A DNA stretch of 64,000 bases from Flavimobilis rhizosphaerae. GTDB lineage: Bacteria; Actinomycetota; Actinomycetes; Actinomycetales; Cellulomonadaceae. Position numbers and translations under genes: made by a program. The DNA lies in assembly GCF_014852685.1 (NCBI RefSeq), contig NZ_JACZDF010000001.1, forward strand, positions 496,001 through 560,000, given 5' to 3'. This document shows positions 17,445 through 25,654 of this stretch, piece by piece (position 1 is the stretch's first letter; the number at the start of each line of letters is the position of its first letter). Under the pieces are notes generated by a model. That model saw only the letters and a list, made by a program, of their open reading frames with translations. It was not told where the DNA came from and did not search any database.

Positions 17445-18238
17445 CAGGCCTGCCCCCCGCCCGGCGTCGCCGCGACGGGCGTCGTCTCGAGGGTGCGCAG
17501 GGCGTCGAGGCCCGCGAGAACCGACTCGGGCGTCGGGTCGGAGATGTCGCCCGCGATGCGGCCGTCGGCGATGAGCACGACCCGGTCCGCGTACGCGGCG
17601 GCCGCGGGGTCGTGCGTCACCATGATGATCGTGCGGCCGAGCTCGCGCACGGAGCGGCGCAGGAAGCTCAGCACCTCGGCGCCCGAGCGCGAGTCGAGGT
17701 TGCCCGTGGGCTCGTCCGCGAAGACGACGTCGGGCTTCGTGATGAGGGCGCGTGCGATCGCGACGCGCTGCTGCTGACCGCCGGAGAGCTCCGCGGGGCG
17801 GTGCGTGAGGCGCTCGCCGAGACCGAGGGTCTGCACGAGCGTCGCGAACCACTCCTTGTCGACCTTGTTCCCGCCGAGGTCGAGCGGAAGGAGGATGTTC
17901 TGCTCGGCCGTGAACATCGGCAGGAGGTTGAACGACTGGAAGACGAAGCCGATGCGCGTGCGGCGCAGCTCGGTGAGGGCGTCGTCGCCGAGCGCCGTGA
18001 TCTCGGTGTCCCCGATGCGCGACGAGCCGCTCGTCGCGGAGTCGAGGCCCGCGAGCAGGTGCATGAGCGTCGACTTGCCCGAGCCCGAGGGGCCCATGAT
18101 CGCGGTGAATCGGCCGGGTGCGAAGTCGACGTCGACGTGGTCGAGCGCGACGACCTGGCCGGCGCCCTTGCCGTAGACCTTCGTGAGGCCGCGGGCGCTG
18201 ACCGTGCCCGTCGAACCGGGGACGACGGTGGTGTTCAT
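17444..18238 (-). CDS. ABC transporter ATPase, LolD/MacB type
   Basis: 264 aa. It has Walker A GPSGSGKST, the Q-loop region FVFQSFNLLPMFTAEQN, signature LSGGQQQRVAIARAL, Walker B VVFADEPTGNLDS and switch His in VTHDPAAAAYAD. The FNLLP and EPTGNLDS motifs are hallmarks of the LolD/MacB subclass that pairs with FtsX-type permeases. The ATG at 18238 is chosen because a GGAG-rich segment precedes it and the ABC fold starts about 15 residues later. It is translated with the permease (TGATG overlap). The 143-nt gap to the response regulator holds a TAGCGT box in the right orientation for a separate promoter. Confidence 0.92.
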   Translation of the reverse strand: MNTTVVPGSTGTVSARGLTKVYGKGAGQVVALDHVDVDFAPGRFTAIMGPSGSGKSTLMHLLAGLDSATSGSSRIGDTEITALGDDALTELRRTRIGFVFQSFNLLPMFTAEQNILLPLDLGGNKVDKEWFATLVQTLGLGERLTHRPAELSGGQQQRVAIARALITKPDVVFADEPTGNLDSRSGAEVLSFLRRSVRELGRTIIMVTHDPAAAAYADRVVLIADGRIAGDISDPTPESVLAGLDALRTLETTPVAATPGGGQA

Positions 18239-18381
18239 GGAGGTGCTCCTCGTACGTTCCGGGGGAGAGGCGGGCGGGGGCCCGCCGGCTCCTCCGACGC
18301 TACCGACGGCACCTCGTGCGGGTCGTCGTGCCCCGGTGGGGTCCGTGGGCGACACGAGGTCATCCCACGGTCGTACGCGCG

Positions 18382-19095
18382 TCAGCTCCCGGGGGTGACG
18401 AGACCCGTCTCGTACGACGTGACGACCGCCTGGACGCGGTCGCGGGCACCGAGCTTCGCGAGGATCCGGCCGACGTGCGTCTTCACGGTCGCCTCGGCGA
18501 CGAAGAGGTCCGCGCCGATCTCCGTGTTCGAGCGGCCCCGGGCCATGAGGACGAGGACCTCGCGCTCACGCTCCGTGAGCGACGCGATGCGCGGGTCGGC
18601 GCCCGGGTCAGAGGCAGCGGGGGCGGGCAGCGCGCCCGCCATGTGCTCGATGAGACGACGGGTGCTCGACGGCGCGATGACCGCGTCCCCGCGGTGGACG
18701 GTGCGGATCGCGGCGAGCATCTCCTCGGGCGGGGCGTCCTTGAGGAGGAAACCGCTCGCGCCTGCGCGGATGGCCTCCATGACGTACTCGTCGAGGTCGA
18801 ACGTCGTGAGGACGATGATGCGGGGCTGCCGGTCCGCGGGCAGCCGCGCATGCCACGCCTCGGTGAGCCGCGCGGTCGCCGAGAGCCCGTCGAGCTCGGG
18901 CATGCGGACGTCCATGAGGACGACGTCGACAGGGTGGTCGACGAGAAGGCGGACCGCCTGCGCGCCGTCACCTGCCTCGAGCGTCACCGTGAGGTCCGGC
19001 TGGGAGTCGATGACCATGCGGAAGCCCGCCCGGACGAGCTGCTGGTCGTCGACGAGAGCGACGCGGATCGCGTCGGGTGCGGGCTCGAGGGTCAC
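18382..19095 (-). CDS. NarL/LuxR-family response regulator
   Basis: 237 aa. The receiver domain has acidic residues VDDQQ, the phospho-Asp in DVVLMDVRMPELDGL and the Lys in GFLLKDAPPEEML. After an Ala/Pro linker comes a LuxR HTH (LTEREREVLVLMARGRSNTEIGADLFVAEATVKTHVGRIL). The GTG at 19095 overlaps the stop of the kinase gene by 4 nt (GTGA), so expression is coupled. It likely activates the downstream ABC transporter operon, which starts 143 nt beyond on the same strand. Confidence 0.9.
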   Translation of the reverse strand: MTLEPAPDAIRVALVDDQQLVRAGFRMVIDSQPDLTVTLEAGDGAQAVRLLVDHPVDVVLMDVRMPELDGLSATARLTEAWHARLPADRQPRIIVLTTFDLDEYVMEAIRAGASGFLLKDAPPEEMLAAIRTVHRGDAVIAPSSTRRLIEHMAGALPAPAASDPGADPRIASLTEREREVLVLMARGRSNTEIGADLFVAEATVKTHVGRILAKLGARDRVQAVVTSYETGLVTPGS

Positions 19096-20411
19096 GTGGG
19101 CTCCTGGGTCGGTGCGGCTGCGGGTGCCGGTGCAGCGGGTGGCAGGGGCGTCGCGCCCCCGCCCGGCAGGGGGACCTCGAGGTGGACGCGGAACCCGCCG
19201 CCGGGACGCGGGCCCGCCGTGAGGCTCCCGCCGAACATCGTGGCACGTTCCGTCATGCCGAGAAGACCCTGGCCCGCGCCGTCGCTCCCGGCAGACGCGC
19301 CGCGCCCGTCGTCGGAGACGTCGAGCGTGAGCGTCGTCGTCCCCCACGTCACGAGGACCGTGACCCGCGGGCCGGGGCCCGCATGCTTGAGGACGTTCGT
19401 GAGGGACTCCTGGCACACGCGGTACACCGCGAGCCCGACCCCCGGAGGGAGGGGACGGGGCGAGCCCATGCGGACGAACGACACGTCGAGACCGGTCGCG
19501 CGCACCTGCGCGACGAGCTGCTCGAGGTCGCCCGCGGCGGGCTGCGGGGCGGTGTCGGCGCTCGCGGCGGTCGGCGTGACGCCGACCGAACCGCCCGGAA
19601 GCGGGGCCGTGGGGCGCGCGGAGTCCGGCTCGCGCAGTACCCCGAGCAAGCGGCGCATGTCGGCGAGCGCGTCACGACCCGTCTCCGCGATCGTGCCGAG
19701 CACGCGCTCGCCCGCCGCAGGGTCCTGTCGCACGACGTACCGGCCGCCGTCGGCCTGCGCGATGATGACGGAGAGCGAGTGCGCGACGATGTCGTGCATC
19801 TCGCGCGCGATGCGCGTGCGCTCTGCGGCGGTCGCGATGCGTGCCTGCTGGTCGCGCTCGCGCTCGAGCCGCTCGGCGCGGTCGATGAGGGTCGCGACCA
19901 TGTCCTTGCGGGCGCGGCGGGTGAGCGCGAATCCCCACACCGCGAGCTCGGCGAGCACCATGAGCGTGACCGTGATGAACGCGCCGGAGAGCCTGTCGGG
20001 GCCGTAGCCGGTGTAGTTCGCCCACATGACCGCCGACCAGAGCGCGGCTCCCGCCGCTCCCGCGACCATCGCGGTGCGGTAGGCCCAACGTGGCCCGTGG
20101 ACGGTCACCGAGTACAGGGCGGCGAGGACGGCGACCATCCCGGGGTTGCCGGTGTCCGTCCCGGCGCTCAACGTGTAGACGAGCCCCACCGAGTAGACCG
20201 CGACGACGGACGTGACGGGGAAGCGGCGACGCACCGCGAGTGGTGCGATGAAGAGGGTCGCCCAGAAGCCGTACTCGGAGCTTGCGCCGCTGGCCACCCA
20301 CATGAGGACGAGGGCGAGCACGGTCCACGCGACGTCGATCTTCAGCGCGTTGCGCTCCCACGACTGCTGGAGGCGCTGCCACCAGGAGGTGGGGGGATCG
20401 AGGTCGGACAC
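19092..20411 (-). CDS. DesK/NarL-type sensor histidine kinase
   Basis: 439 aa. The N-terminal half holds five to six membrane helices (KIDVAWTVLALVLMWVAS, YGFWATLFIAPLAV, VVAVYSVGLVYTLS and others) with no large extracellular domain, as in intramembrane-sensing kinases. A coiled stretch then leads to HisKA_3 (ERTRIAREMHDIVAHSLSVII, phospho-His in the REMHD motif) and a HATPase_c domain with VSDDGRG and GLLGMTERA. The GTG at 20411 is preferred to later starts because a TACGCT box lies exactly 6 nt upstream. It is the first gene of the kinase-regulator-ABC block and is divergent from the next two-component pair. Membrane-embedded sensors like this commonly detect cell-envelope stress or antibiotics. 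Confidence 0.9.
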   Translation of the reverse strand: MSDLDPPTSWWQRLQQSWERNALKIDVAWTVLALVLMWVASGASSEYGFWATLFIAPLAVRRRFPVTSVVAVYSVGLVYTLSAGTDTGNPGMVAVLAALYSVTVHGPRWAYRTAMVAGAAGAALWSAVMWANYTGYGPDRLSGAFITVTLMVLAELAVWGFALTRRARKDMVATLIDRAERLERERDQQARIATAAERTRIAREMHDIVAHSLSVIIAQADGGRYVVRQDPAAGERVLGTIAETGRDALADMRRLLGVLREPDSARPTAPLPGGSVGVTPTAASADTAPQPAAGDLEQLVAQVRATGLDVSFVRMGSPRPLPPGVGLAVYRVCQESLTNVLKHAGPGPRVTVLVTWGTTTLTLDVSDDGRGASAGSDGAGQGLLGMTERATMFGGSLTAGPRPGGGFRVHLEVPLPGGGATPLPPAAPAPAAAPTQEPT

Positions 20412-20417
20412 CCCGCA

Positions 20418-20423
20418 AGCGTA
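20418..20423 (-). promoter_or_regulatory. TACGCT -10 box, leaderless start of the DesK-like kinase
   Basis: On the minus strand TACGCT is followed by 6 nt and GTG at 20411. It decides the start. Confidence 0.6.
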
Positions 20424-20576
20424 GGGCGTGGTATTCGCGGGCCGCGTCATCCTGCGGGACGAGCGGACGGGTGCCGGGTCCGCCGGACGACTGACGTCAT
20501 GACGCGGCGACGTGACGCTCATGACACTCGACGGGTGGAAACCGCGAGTGGGCACGAACTTGGCAAGCCCATGACC

Positions 20577-20582
20577 TAGCAT
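20577..20582 (+). promoter_or_regulatory. TAGCAT -10 box, leaderless start of the OmpR-type regulator
   Basis: TAGCAT, then GGGGGA, then ATG at 20589. The G-run could also act as a weak ribosome-binding site. Confidence 0.55.
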
Positions 20583-20588
20583 GGGGGA

Positions 20589-21272
20589 ATGACGAACGTG
20601 CTTCTTGCCGAGGACGATCCGGCGATCAGCGAGCCGCTGGCCCGCGCGCTCACCCGAGAGGGCTACCACGTCATCGTGCAGGGGACGGGGCAGGGGGCGC
20701 TGCAGAGCGCGACGGACGTCGACCTCGTCGTCCTCGACCTCGGGCTCCCCGACATGGACGGTCTCGACGTCGCCCGCGCCATCCGCGCCCAGGGCCTCAC
20801 GACGCCGGTCCTCGTGCTCACCGCCCGCGCCGACGAGGTCGATCTCGTCGTGGGCCTCGACGCGGGCGCCGACGACTACGTGACGAAGCCGTTCCGCCTC
20901 GCCGAGCTCCTCGCCCGCGTCCGGGCGCTCCTGCGCCGCACGCACGGCGAGGTCGAGGCCGAGGACGAGATCCGCGCGCAAGACGTCCGGGTCGACGTCG
21001 CGGCGCACCGTGCATTCCAGGCGGACCGCGAGCTGCACCTCACGACGAAGGAGTTCGACCTCCTGCGCGTGCTCGTCGCGAACGTCGGCACCGTCGTCGT
21101 GCGGGACACGCTCATGCGTGAGGTCTGGGGCTCCGAGCTCGTCGGCTCGACGAAGACCCTCGACATGCACGTCTCGTGGCTGCGCCGCAAGCTCGGCGAC
21201 GACGCGAACTCCCCGCGCTACATCTCGACCGTGCGCGGCATGGGGTTCCGGTTCGAGACCGGCGCCCGCTGA
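20589..21272 (+). CDS. OmpR/PhoB-family response regulator
   Basis: 227 aa. The receiver domain carries acidic residues EDD (8-10), the phospho-Asp near residue 50 in LVVLDLGLPDMDGLDV and Lys in DDYVTKPFRLAELLARV. The C-terminal winged helix is typical of the family (LHLTTKEFDLLRVLVANVGTVVVRDTLMREVWGSE, then TLDMHVSWLRRKLGDD and YISTVRGMGFRFE). It heads a two-gene operon with the kinase 40 nt downstream. The pair resembles envelope-stress systems of actinobacteria, but the signal is not identifiable. Confidence 0.93.
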   Translation: MTNVLLAEDDPAISEPLARALTREGYHVIVQGTGQGALQSATDVDLVVLDLGLPDMDGLDVARAIRAQGLTTPVLVLTARADEVDLVVGLDAGADDYVTKPFRLAELLARVRALLRRTHGEVEAEDEIRAQDVRVDVAAHRAFQADRELHLTTKEFDLLRVLVANVGTVVVRDTLMREVWGSELVGSTKTLDMHVSWLRRKLGDDANSPRYISTVRGMGFRFETGAR

Positions 21273-21312
21273 CGCGTCCTCGCTGACCGCCACCTGCTGA
21301 GAGAACCTCCGG

Positions 21313-22644
21313 ATGCGCCGCCGCCTCATCCTCGCGACCCTCTCCGCGGTCGCGGTCGCGGTGCTGCTCCTCGGCTTCCCGCTCGCGTTCCTCGGCGCCC
21401 AGCTCGTCAAGGACAACGAGGTGCGCGAGCTGCAGATCCGCGCACAGAACATCGCGCGCGCCATCGACGGGCGCGTCGCGCGTGACGCCGAGCTCGCCGC
21501 GGACATGCTCGACGGCTACGTCGGCGGCAACGGCCGGCTCTCGGCCTACATCCACGTCATCGGCCCGGCGGGCGAGATCATCGACGCGGGCGAGCCCGTC
21601 ACCGGCCGCGTGACGAAGACGCTCGCACTGTCCGACGCCAAGGCCATCGTCGAGGTCCGCGTCTCGTCGTGGGACCTCTACGTGCGCTCCGCGCAGATCA
21701 TCGTCCTCGTCGGCGTCGCCGCCGTCGTCGCTGTCGGCGCGGGGATCGTCGTCGCGATCTGGCAGGCCAACCGGCTCGCCGCGCCTCTGCTCTACCTCTC
21801 CGCGTCCGCCGAGCAGATCGGCTCCGGGCAGACGCGCCCGCGCCTCGAACCGTCGGGCATCGAGGAGATCGACCTCGTCGCCGCCGAGCTCGCCCGCTCG
21901 TCGGACCGGCTCGCGAAACGGCTCGCCGTCGAGCGACAGTTCGCGTCCGACGCCTCCCACCAGCTACGCACGCCGCTCACCGCCCTGACGATGCGCATCG
22001 AGGAGATGGCGCTCTCCGCGCCGGACAACGACGTCGTCCAGGAGGAGGCGCGTGTCTCGCTCGAGCAGATCGAACGCCTCGTCACCGTCGTCGACGACCT
22101 GCTCTCCCGGTCGCGCCGCTCGCTCGGAGGCAACAACGAGGCTGTCGTCCTCGCGGACGTCGTCGCCCAGCAGGTCGAGGAGTGGAGCCCCACGTACACG
22201 GCGCTCGGGCGTCGGCTCGTCGTCGACGTCGACGCCGCGACGACCGTCCTCGCGACGCCGGGGAGCCTCGCGCAGATCATCGCGACCCTCGTCGAGAACT
22301 CGATCAAGCACGGCGGCGGGACGACGACCGTGCGGGCGCGTCCCGGCACGAGCGGCGCCGTCGTCGTCGAGGTGAGCGACGAGGGCCCGGGTGTGCCCGA
22401 CGATCTTGCGCCCCACGTCTTCGAGCGCGAGGTGACCTCGGGCGCCGGCACGGGACTCGGGCTCGCGCTCGCACGCGACCTCGCGGCGGCCGACGGTGCA
22501 CGGCTCGAGCTCTCCCAGCGGCGCCCGCCCGTCTTCTCGCTCTTCCTCGTCGGCGTGCCCAAGTCGCTCGACCCCGAGGTCGTCCTGCCCGTCGGGTCGG
22601 TCGTCTCCTCGGGCTGGAGCAGGCGGCGCAGACCACCGACGTGA
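21313..22644 (+). CDS. Sensor histidine kinase, HAMP/HisKA type
   Basis: 443 aa. Two membrane helices (LILATLSAVAVAVLLLGFPLAFLG and SAQIIVLVGVAAVVAVGAGIVVAIW) flank a compact extracellular domain of about 110 residues. A HAMP linker follows, then HisKA with the phospho-His in QFASDASHQLRTPLTALTMRIEEM, and HATPase_c with N-box LVENSIKHGG, DEGPGVPDD and GTGLGLALARD. It is the partner of the regulator just upstream. The ATG has no strong ribosome-binding site, and the 40-nt spacer suggests read-through expression. Confidence 0.92.
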   Translation: MRRRLILATLSAVAVAVLLLGFPLAFLGAQLVKDNEVRELQIRAQNIARAIDGRVARDAELAADMLDGYVGGNGRLSAYIHVIGPAGEIIDAGEPVTGRVTKTLALSDAKAIVEVRVSSWDLYVRSAQIIVLVGVAAVVAVGAGIVVAIWQANRLAAPLLYLSASAEQIGSGQTRPRLEPSGIEEIDLVAAELARSSDRLAKRLAVERQFASDASHQLRTPLTALTMRIEEMALSAPDNDVVQEEARVSLEQIERLVTVVDDLLSRSRRSLGGNNEAVVLADVVAQQVEEWSPTYTALGRRLVVDVDAATTVLATPGSLAQIIATLVENSIKHGGGTTTVRARPGTSGAVVVEVSDEGPGVPDDLAPHVFEREVTSGAGTGLGLALARDLAAADGARLELSQRRPPVFSLFLVGVPKSLDPEVVLPVGSVVSSGWSRRRRPPT

Positions 22645-22696
22645 GATGCGGGTTGACATGAGGGATCTCCCGCACTCCTCGCCCCACGCACGACGA

Positions 22697-22702
22697 TAGG
22701 CT
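22697..22702 (+). promoter_or_regulatory. TAGGCT -10 box, leaderless start of the GtrA gene
   Basis: TAGGCT, 6 nt, then ATG at 22709. A TTGACA at 22653-22658 is 38 nt further up and too distant to be its -35. Confidence 0.6.
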
Positions 22703-22708
22703 CACCGC

Positions 22709-23266
22709 ATGCCAACGACCGTCACGTCCGTTTTCAGGACCCTGCGCGAGTTCGTCGTCTCCCGGTTCTGGGAGCTCTTGCGCTTTGGGTCGGTCGGGGG
22801 CGTGGCGTTCTTCGTCGACATGGGCGTCTTCAACCTGCTCGTCCACGGGCCCGGCGAGATCCTCGGGCACAAGCCGCTCGTCTCGCGCGGCATCGCGGTC
22901 GGGGTCGCGACCGTCGTCGCCTGGATCGGCAACCGGTACTGGACGTTCACGGCGCGCAAGACGTCGAACCGGGTGCGGGAGTTCGCCGGGTTCGCCGTCG
23001 TCAACGTCGGCGGCCTGCTCATCTCGGTCGGCTGCCTCGGGTTCTCGCGGTACGTCCTCGGGCTCTCGACCGTCGTCGCCGACAACGTGGCCAACCTTGT
23101 CGGCCTCGTTCTCGGTATGATCTTCCGGTACTTCGCGTACCGCACGTTCGTCTTCACAGAGTCCCAGGACGCCGAGGCCGACATCGCGGAGACCGCCGGG
23201 GCGTCCGTGACCGGCACCGAGGCCCTCGCGTCCCGTGAGACGGTCACGCCCGGAACACCTTCCTAG
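22709..23266 (+). CDS. GtrA-family membrane protein
   Basis: 185 aa with four membrane helices in GtrA order: LLRFGSVGGVAFFVDMGVFNLLV, then SRGIAVGVATVVAWIGNRYWTF, then the aromatic/basic loop with REFAGFAVVNVGGLLISVGCL, and VADNVANLVGLVLGMIFRYFAYRTFVF. GtrA/DPMS-like proteins are thought to move polyprenyl-linked sugars across the membrane or modify wall glycans. The acidic C-terminal tail is unusual but low-complexity. It lies just upstream of purK, so the two may be cotranscribed, although purK has its own -10-like box. Confidence 0.88.
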   Translation: MPTTVTSVFRTLREFVVSRFWELLRFGSVGGVAFFVDMGVFNLLVHGPGEILGHKPLVSRGIAVGVATVVAWIGNRYWTFTARKTSNRVREFAGFAVVNVGGLLISVGCLGFSRYVLGLSTVVADNVANLVGLVLGMIFRYFAYRTFVFTESQDAEADIAETAGASVTGTEALASRETVTPGTPS

Positions 23267-23287
23267 CCTCGCGTACCCTTGGGGACC

Positions 23288-24478
23288 GTGAGCGCACCGG
23301 TAGTCGCAGTCGTGGGTGGGGGCCAGCTGGCCCGGATGATGGCTCCGGCCGCAGGCGAGCTGGGGGTGCACCTGCGCGTCCTCGTCGAGGCCCCGGACGG
23401 CTCGGCGGCGCAGGTCCTCGCTGACGCCCCTGTGGGGGCCGCCTCGGACGCCGACGCCGTGCGCGCGCTCGTCGCCGGCACGTCAGGGGCGCTCGCGACC
23501 GACGCTGGGCGGGCCCGCGCCGCCGTCCTCACGTTCGAGCACGAGCACGTGCCGTTCTCCCTCCTCGACGAGATCGCCGCGGACGGTGTGCCCGTCCACC
23601 CCGGCCCCGCGGCGCTCGTCCACGCGCAGGACAAGATCGTCATGCGCGAGCGTCTCACCGAGCTCGGTGTCCCGTGCCCCCGCTGGGCGCCGCTGCCGAC
23701 CGAGCCCGCAGCGGGCCGCTCCGCGCTCGCCACGTTCCTCGCCGACGGCGACGGCACCGCCGTCGTCAAGACGAGCCGCGGCGGCTACGACGGCAAGGGC
23801 GTGCGCGTCGTCCGCTCCGCCGACGAGGTCGACGACTGGTTCTCGGCCGTCGCCGCCGGCGGCCCCGCCCTCCTCGTCGAGGAGCGCGTGCCCTTCACGC
23901 GCGAGCTCGCCGCGCTTGTCGCACGACGCCCGTCGGGCGACGTCGCGACGTACCCCGTCGTCGAGTCCGTCCAGCGTGACGGCGTGTGCTCCGAGGTCAT
24001 CGCCCCAGCACCCGGGCTCTCCGCCGAGCTCGAGGCCGAGGCTCGCCGCATCGCCGAGACCGTCGTCACGGGTCTCGGCGTCACGGGCGTCCTCGCCGTC
24101 GAGATGTTCGAGGTCGACGGTCGCGTGCTCGTCAACGAGCTTGCGATGCGCCCCCACAACTCGGGCCACTGGACGATCGACGGCGCCGTGACGAGCCAGT
24201 TCGAGCAGCACCTGCGGGCCGTCCTCGACCTGCCGCTCGGCGACACCTCGCCGCGAGCCCCGTGGACCGTCATGGCGAACGTCCTCGGCTCGACGCTCGG
24301 CGAGCTCACCGACGCCCTGCCCGCGATCCTCGCGGCCGACCCCGGCGCGCGCGTCAACCTCTACGGCAAGGCCGTGCGCCCCGGCCGCAAGCTCGGCCAC
24401 GTCAACGTCTCGGGCGACGACCTCGACGACGTCCGTCGTCGCGCCGTCGTCGCCGCCGCGCGCCTGCGCGGCGAGTGA
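23288..24478 (+). CDS. purK: N5-carboxyaminoimidazole ribonucleotide synthase
   Basis: 396 aa. This ATP-grasp enzyme converts AIR, bicarbonate and ATP to N5-CAIR in de novo purine synthesis. The start [28 protein letters not shown] is the typical PurK head. The ATP-grasp motifs [14 protein letters not shown] and [14 protein letters not shown], and the metal site [46 protein letters not shown], are intact, as is [14 protein letters not shown]. The GTG at 23288 is preferred; TACCCT lies 8 nt before it. A TTG at 23279 would add three residues. It is followed 34 nt later by purE. Confidence 0.95.
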   Translation: MSAPVVAVVGGGQLARMMAPAAGELGVHLRVLVEAPDGSAAQVLADAPVGAASDADAVRALVAGTSGALATDAGRARAAVLTFEHEHVPFSLLDEIAADGVPVHPGPAALVHAQDKIVMRERLTELGVPCPRWAPLPTEPAAGRSALATFLADGDGTAVVKTSRGGYDGKGVRVVRSADEVDDWFSAVAAGGPALLVEERVPFTRELAALVARRPSGDVATYPVVESVQRDGVCSEVIAPAPGLSAELEAEARRIAETVVTGLGVTGVLAVEMFEVDGRVLVNELAMRPHNSGHWTIDGAVTSQFEQHLRAVLDLPLGDTSPRAPWTVMANVLGSTLGELTDALPAILAADPGARVNLYGKAVRPGRKLGHVNVSGDDLDDVRRRAVVAAARLRGE

Positions 24479-24512
24479 ACCCACCAGCCCCGTCGCGCCT
24501 CAGGAGATCCGC

Positions 24513-25040
24513 ATGAGCACCACGCCCGCCCCCGTCGTCGGCATCGTCATGGGGTCCGACTCCGACTGGCCCGTCATGCGCCTCGCCGCCGAGGCCCTCG
24601 CCGAGTTCGACGTGCCCGTCGAGGTCGACGTCGTCTCCGCGCACCGCATGCCCACCGAGATGATCGACTACGGGCGCGAAGCCTCGGCGCGCGGCCTGCG
24701 GGTCATCATCGCGGGCGCCGGGGGAGCGGCCCACCTGCCCGGCATGCTCGCCGCCGTCACCGAGCTCCCTGTCATCGGCGTGCCGGTGCCGCTCAAGCAC
24801 CTCGACGGCATGGACTCGCTGCTCTCGATCGTCCAGATGCCCGCGGGCGTGCCCGTCGCGACCGTCTCCGTCGGCGGGGCCCGCAACGCGGGCCTCCTCG
24901 CAGCGCGGATCCTCGGTGCTGGCACCGACGAGGCCTCTGAGGTCCTGCGTGCCCGCATGCGCGGTTTCCAGGAGGACCTCCGCGACGTCGCCCAGGCCAA
25001 GGGCGCCGTGCTCCGCGAGGCGTTCGCGCGCGGGGAGTAG
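24513..25040 (+). CDS. purE: N5-carboxyaminoimidazole ribonucleotide mutase
   Basis: 175 aa, class I PurE. It converts N5-CAIR to CAIR, the step after PurK. The diagnostic motifs are [24 protein letters not shown] and [28 protein letters not shown], followed by [44 protein letters not shown] lies 7 nt before the ATG. The purK-purE order is standard. A short GAGAG/CTCTC hairpin at 25048-25061 may mark the end of the transcript. Confidence 0.96.
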   Translation: MSTTPAPVVGIVMGSDSDWPVMRLAAEALAEFDVPVEVDVVSAHRMPTEMIDYGREASARGLRVIIAGAGGAAHLPGMLAAVTELPVIGVPVPLKHLDGMDSLLSIVQMPAGVPVATVSVGGARNAGLLAARILGAGTDEASEVLRARMRGFQEDLRDVAQAKGAVLREAFARGE

Positions 25041-25191
25041 GGGCGCGGAGAGCAGGCTCTCGCGAGCTGTCTGCCGCGACCGGTCCGCGCGGCGCTTGCG
25101 CGTCGCCCGGGTTCGGGTCCGCGGCGTCGCCCGCTCACAGCGCAGGATGGTGACGGCCCGATCTCAAAGGTCGGACGAATGTGTGCGGGTC

Positions 25192-25221
25192 GTGACGTGC
25201 GCCGCCGGGGAGTCGTATGGT
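25192..25221 (+). promoter_or_regulatory. Promoter of the Cys-rich leader ORF / amino-acid importer
   Basis: GTGACG (25192-25197) and TATGGT (25216-25221) are spaced by 18 nt. TATGGT is followed by exactly 6 nt and the ATG of the leader ORF, so the mRNA probably begins at that start codon. Confidence 0.6.
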
Positions 25222-25227
25222 CTCGCC

Positions 25228-25329
25228 ATGTTCCTCGACACCCAGCACCGAATGTGCGACCTCGGCCGGCACGTGCGCCTCGCCGTGGAGTGTCGACGTC
25301 CCGGGCGCTGCTGTCGTAGCACCCGCTGA
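25228..25329 (+). CDS. Cys/Arg-rich leader peptide (33 aa), putative cysteine attenuator
   Basis: A 34-codon frame starting MFLDTQHRMCDLG and ending RPGRCCRSTR. Four Cys codons are present (10, 22, 28, 29), two of them adjacent five codons before the stop, plus ten Arg codons. Its ATG sits 6 nt after a TATGGT -10 box. It lies 325 nt upstream of a polar amino-acid importer on the same strand. In mycobacteria, short leaderless upstream ORFs with Cys runs are known to attenuate sulfur-metabolism operons when Cys-tRNA is scarce. Here a hairpin (25328-25342) overlaps the stop codon and a larger one follows. The coding claim rests on promoter geometry and composition; the role is inference. Arginine sensing is the main alternative. 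Confidence 0.6.
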   Translation: MFLDTQHRMCDLGRHVRLAVECRRPGRCCRSTR

Positions 25330-25398
25330 CGCCCCCGGCGTCTGAGCCCCGCAGGACACCGCCGACCCGTCGAGGGTCCAGCGAGCCTGATGTCCTGC
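25328..25398 (+). promoter_or_regulatory. Attenuator-like hairpin series after the leader ORF
   Basis: GACGCC (25328-25333) and GGCGTC (25337-25342) form a hairpin that includes two bases of the leader stop codon. Next, GCAGGACA (25351-25358) pairs perfectly with TGTCCTGC (25391-25398), enclosing a nested GACCC/GGGTC hairpin (25364-25378). A ribosome pausing on the Cys codons at 25309-25314 would cover the first stem. From 25399 to the binding-protein ribosome-binding site I see no further gene; frames there look like noise. Confidence 0.5.
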
Positions 25399-25654
25399 GC
25401 CGCGTCCAGTGACGAGCTCTCGCGACGGGCCGCGCCCTGCGGACCCGCCCGGCCGCTTCCCCTGGCGAGCAGCGACCTGTGACGCGCGGTGCACGCCCGC
25501 GTCCCCAGACATCCCCGTGGACCGACCGTTGTGGACCCCTCGCACAGCTCGGTCCCCGAGGGCGTCGGGTGACGTCGGGCGGCGCACCGCACCCCCCGTC
25601 AAGCCACCACGCCCCGTCATCAACCGGCCTTCGTGCCTCCTCTGAGGAGAGATC

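Noticed and set aside
25409-25645. 78-residue open frame between the leader hairpins and the binding-protein gene
   Set aside because: No ribosome-binding site, no leaderless box at 6 nt, low-complexity Pro/Arg content.
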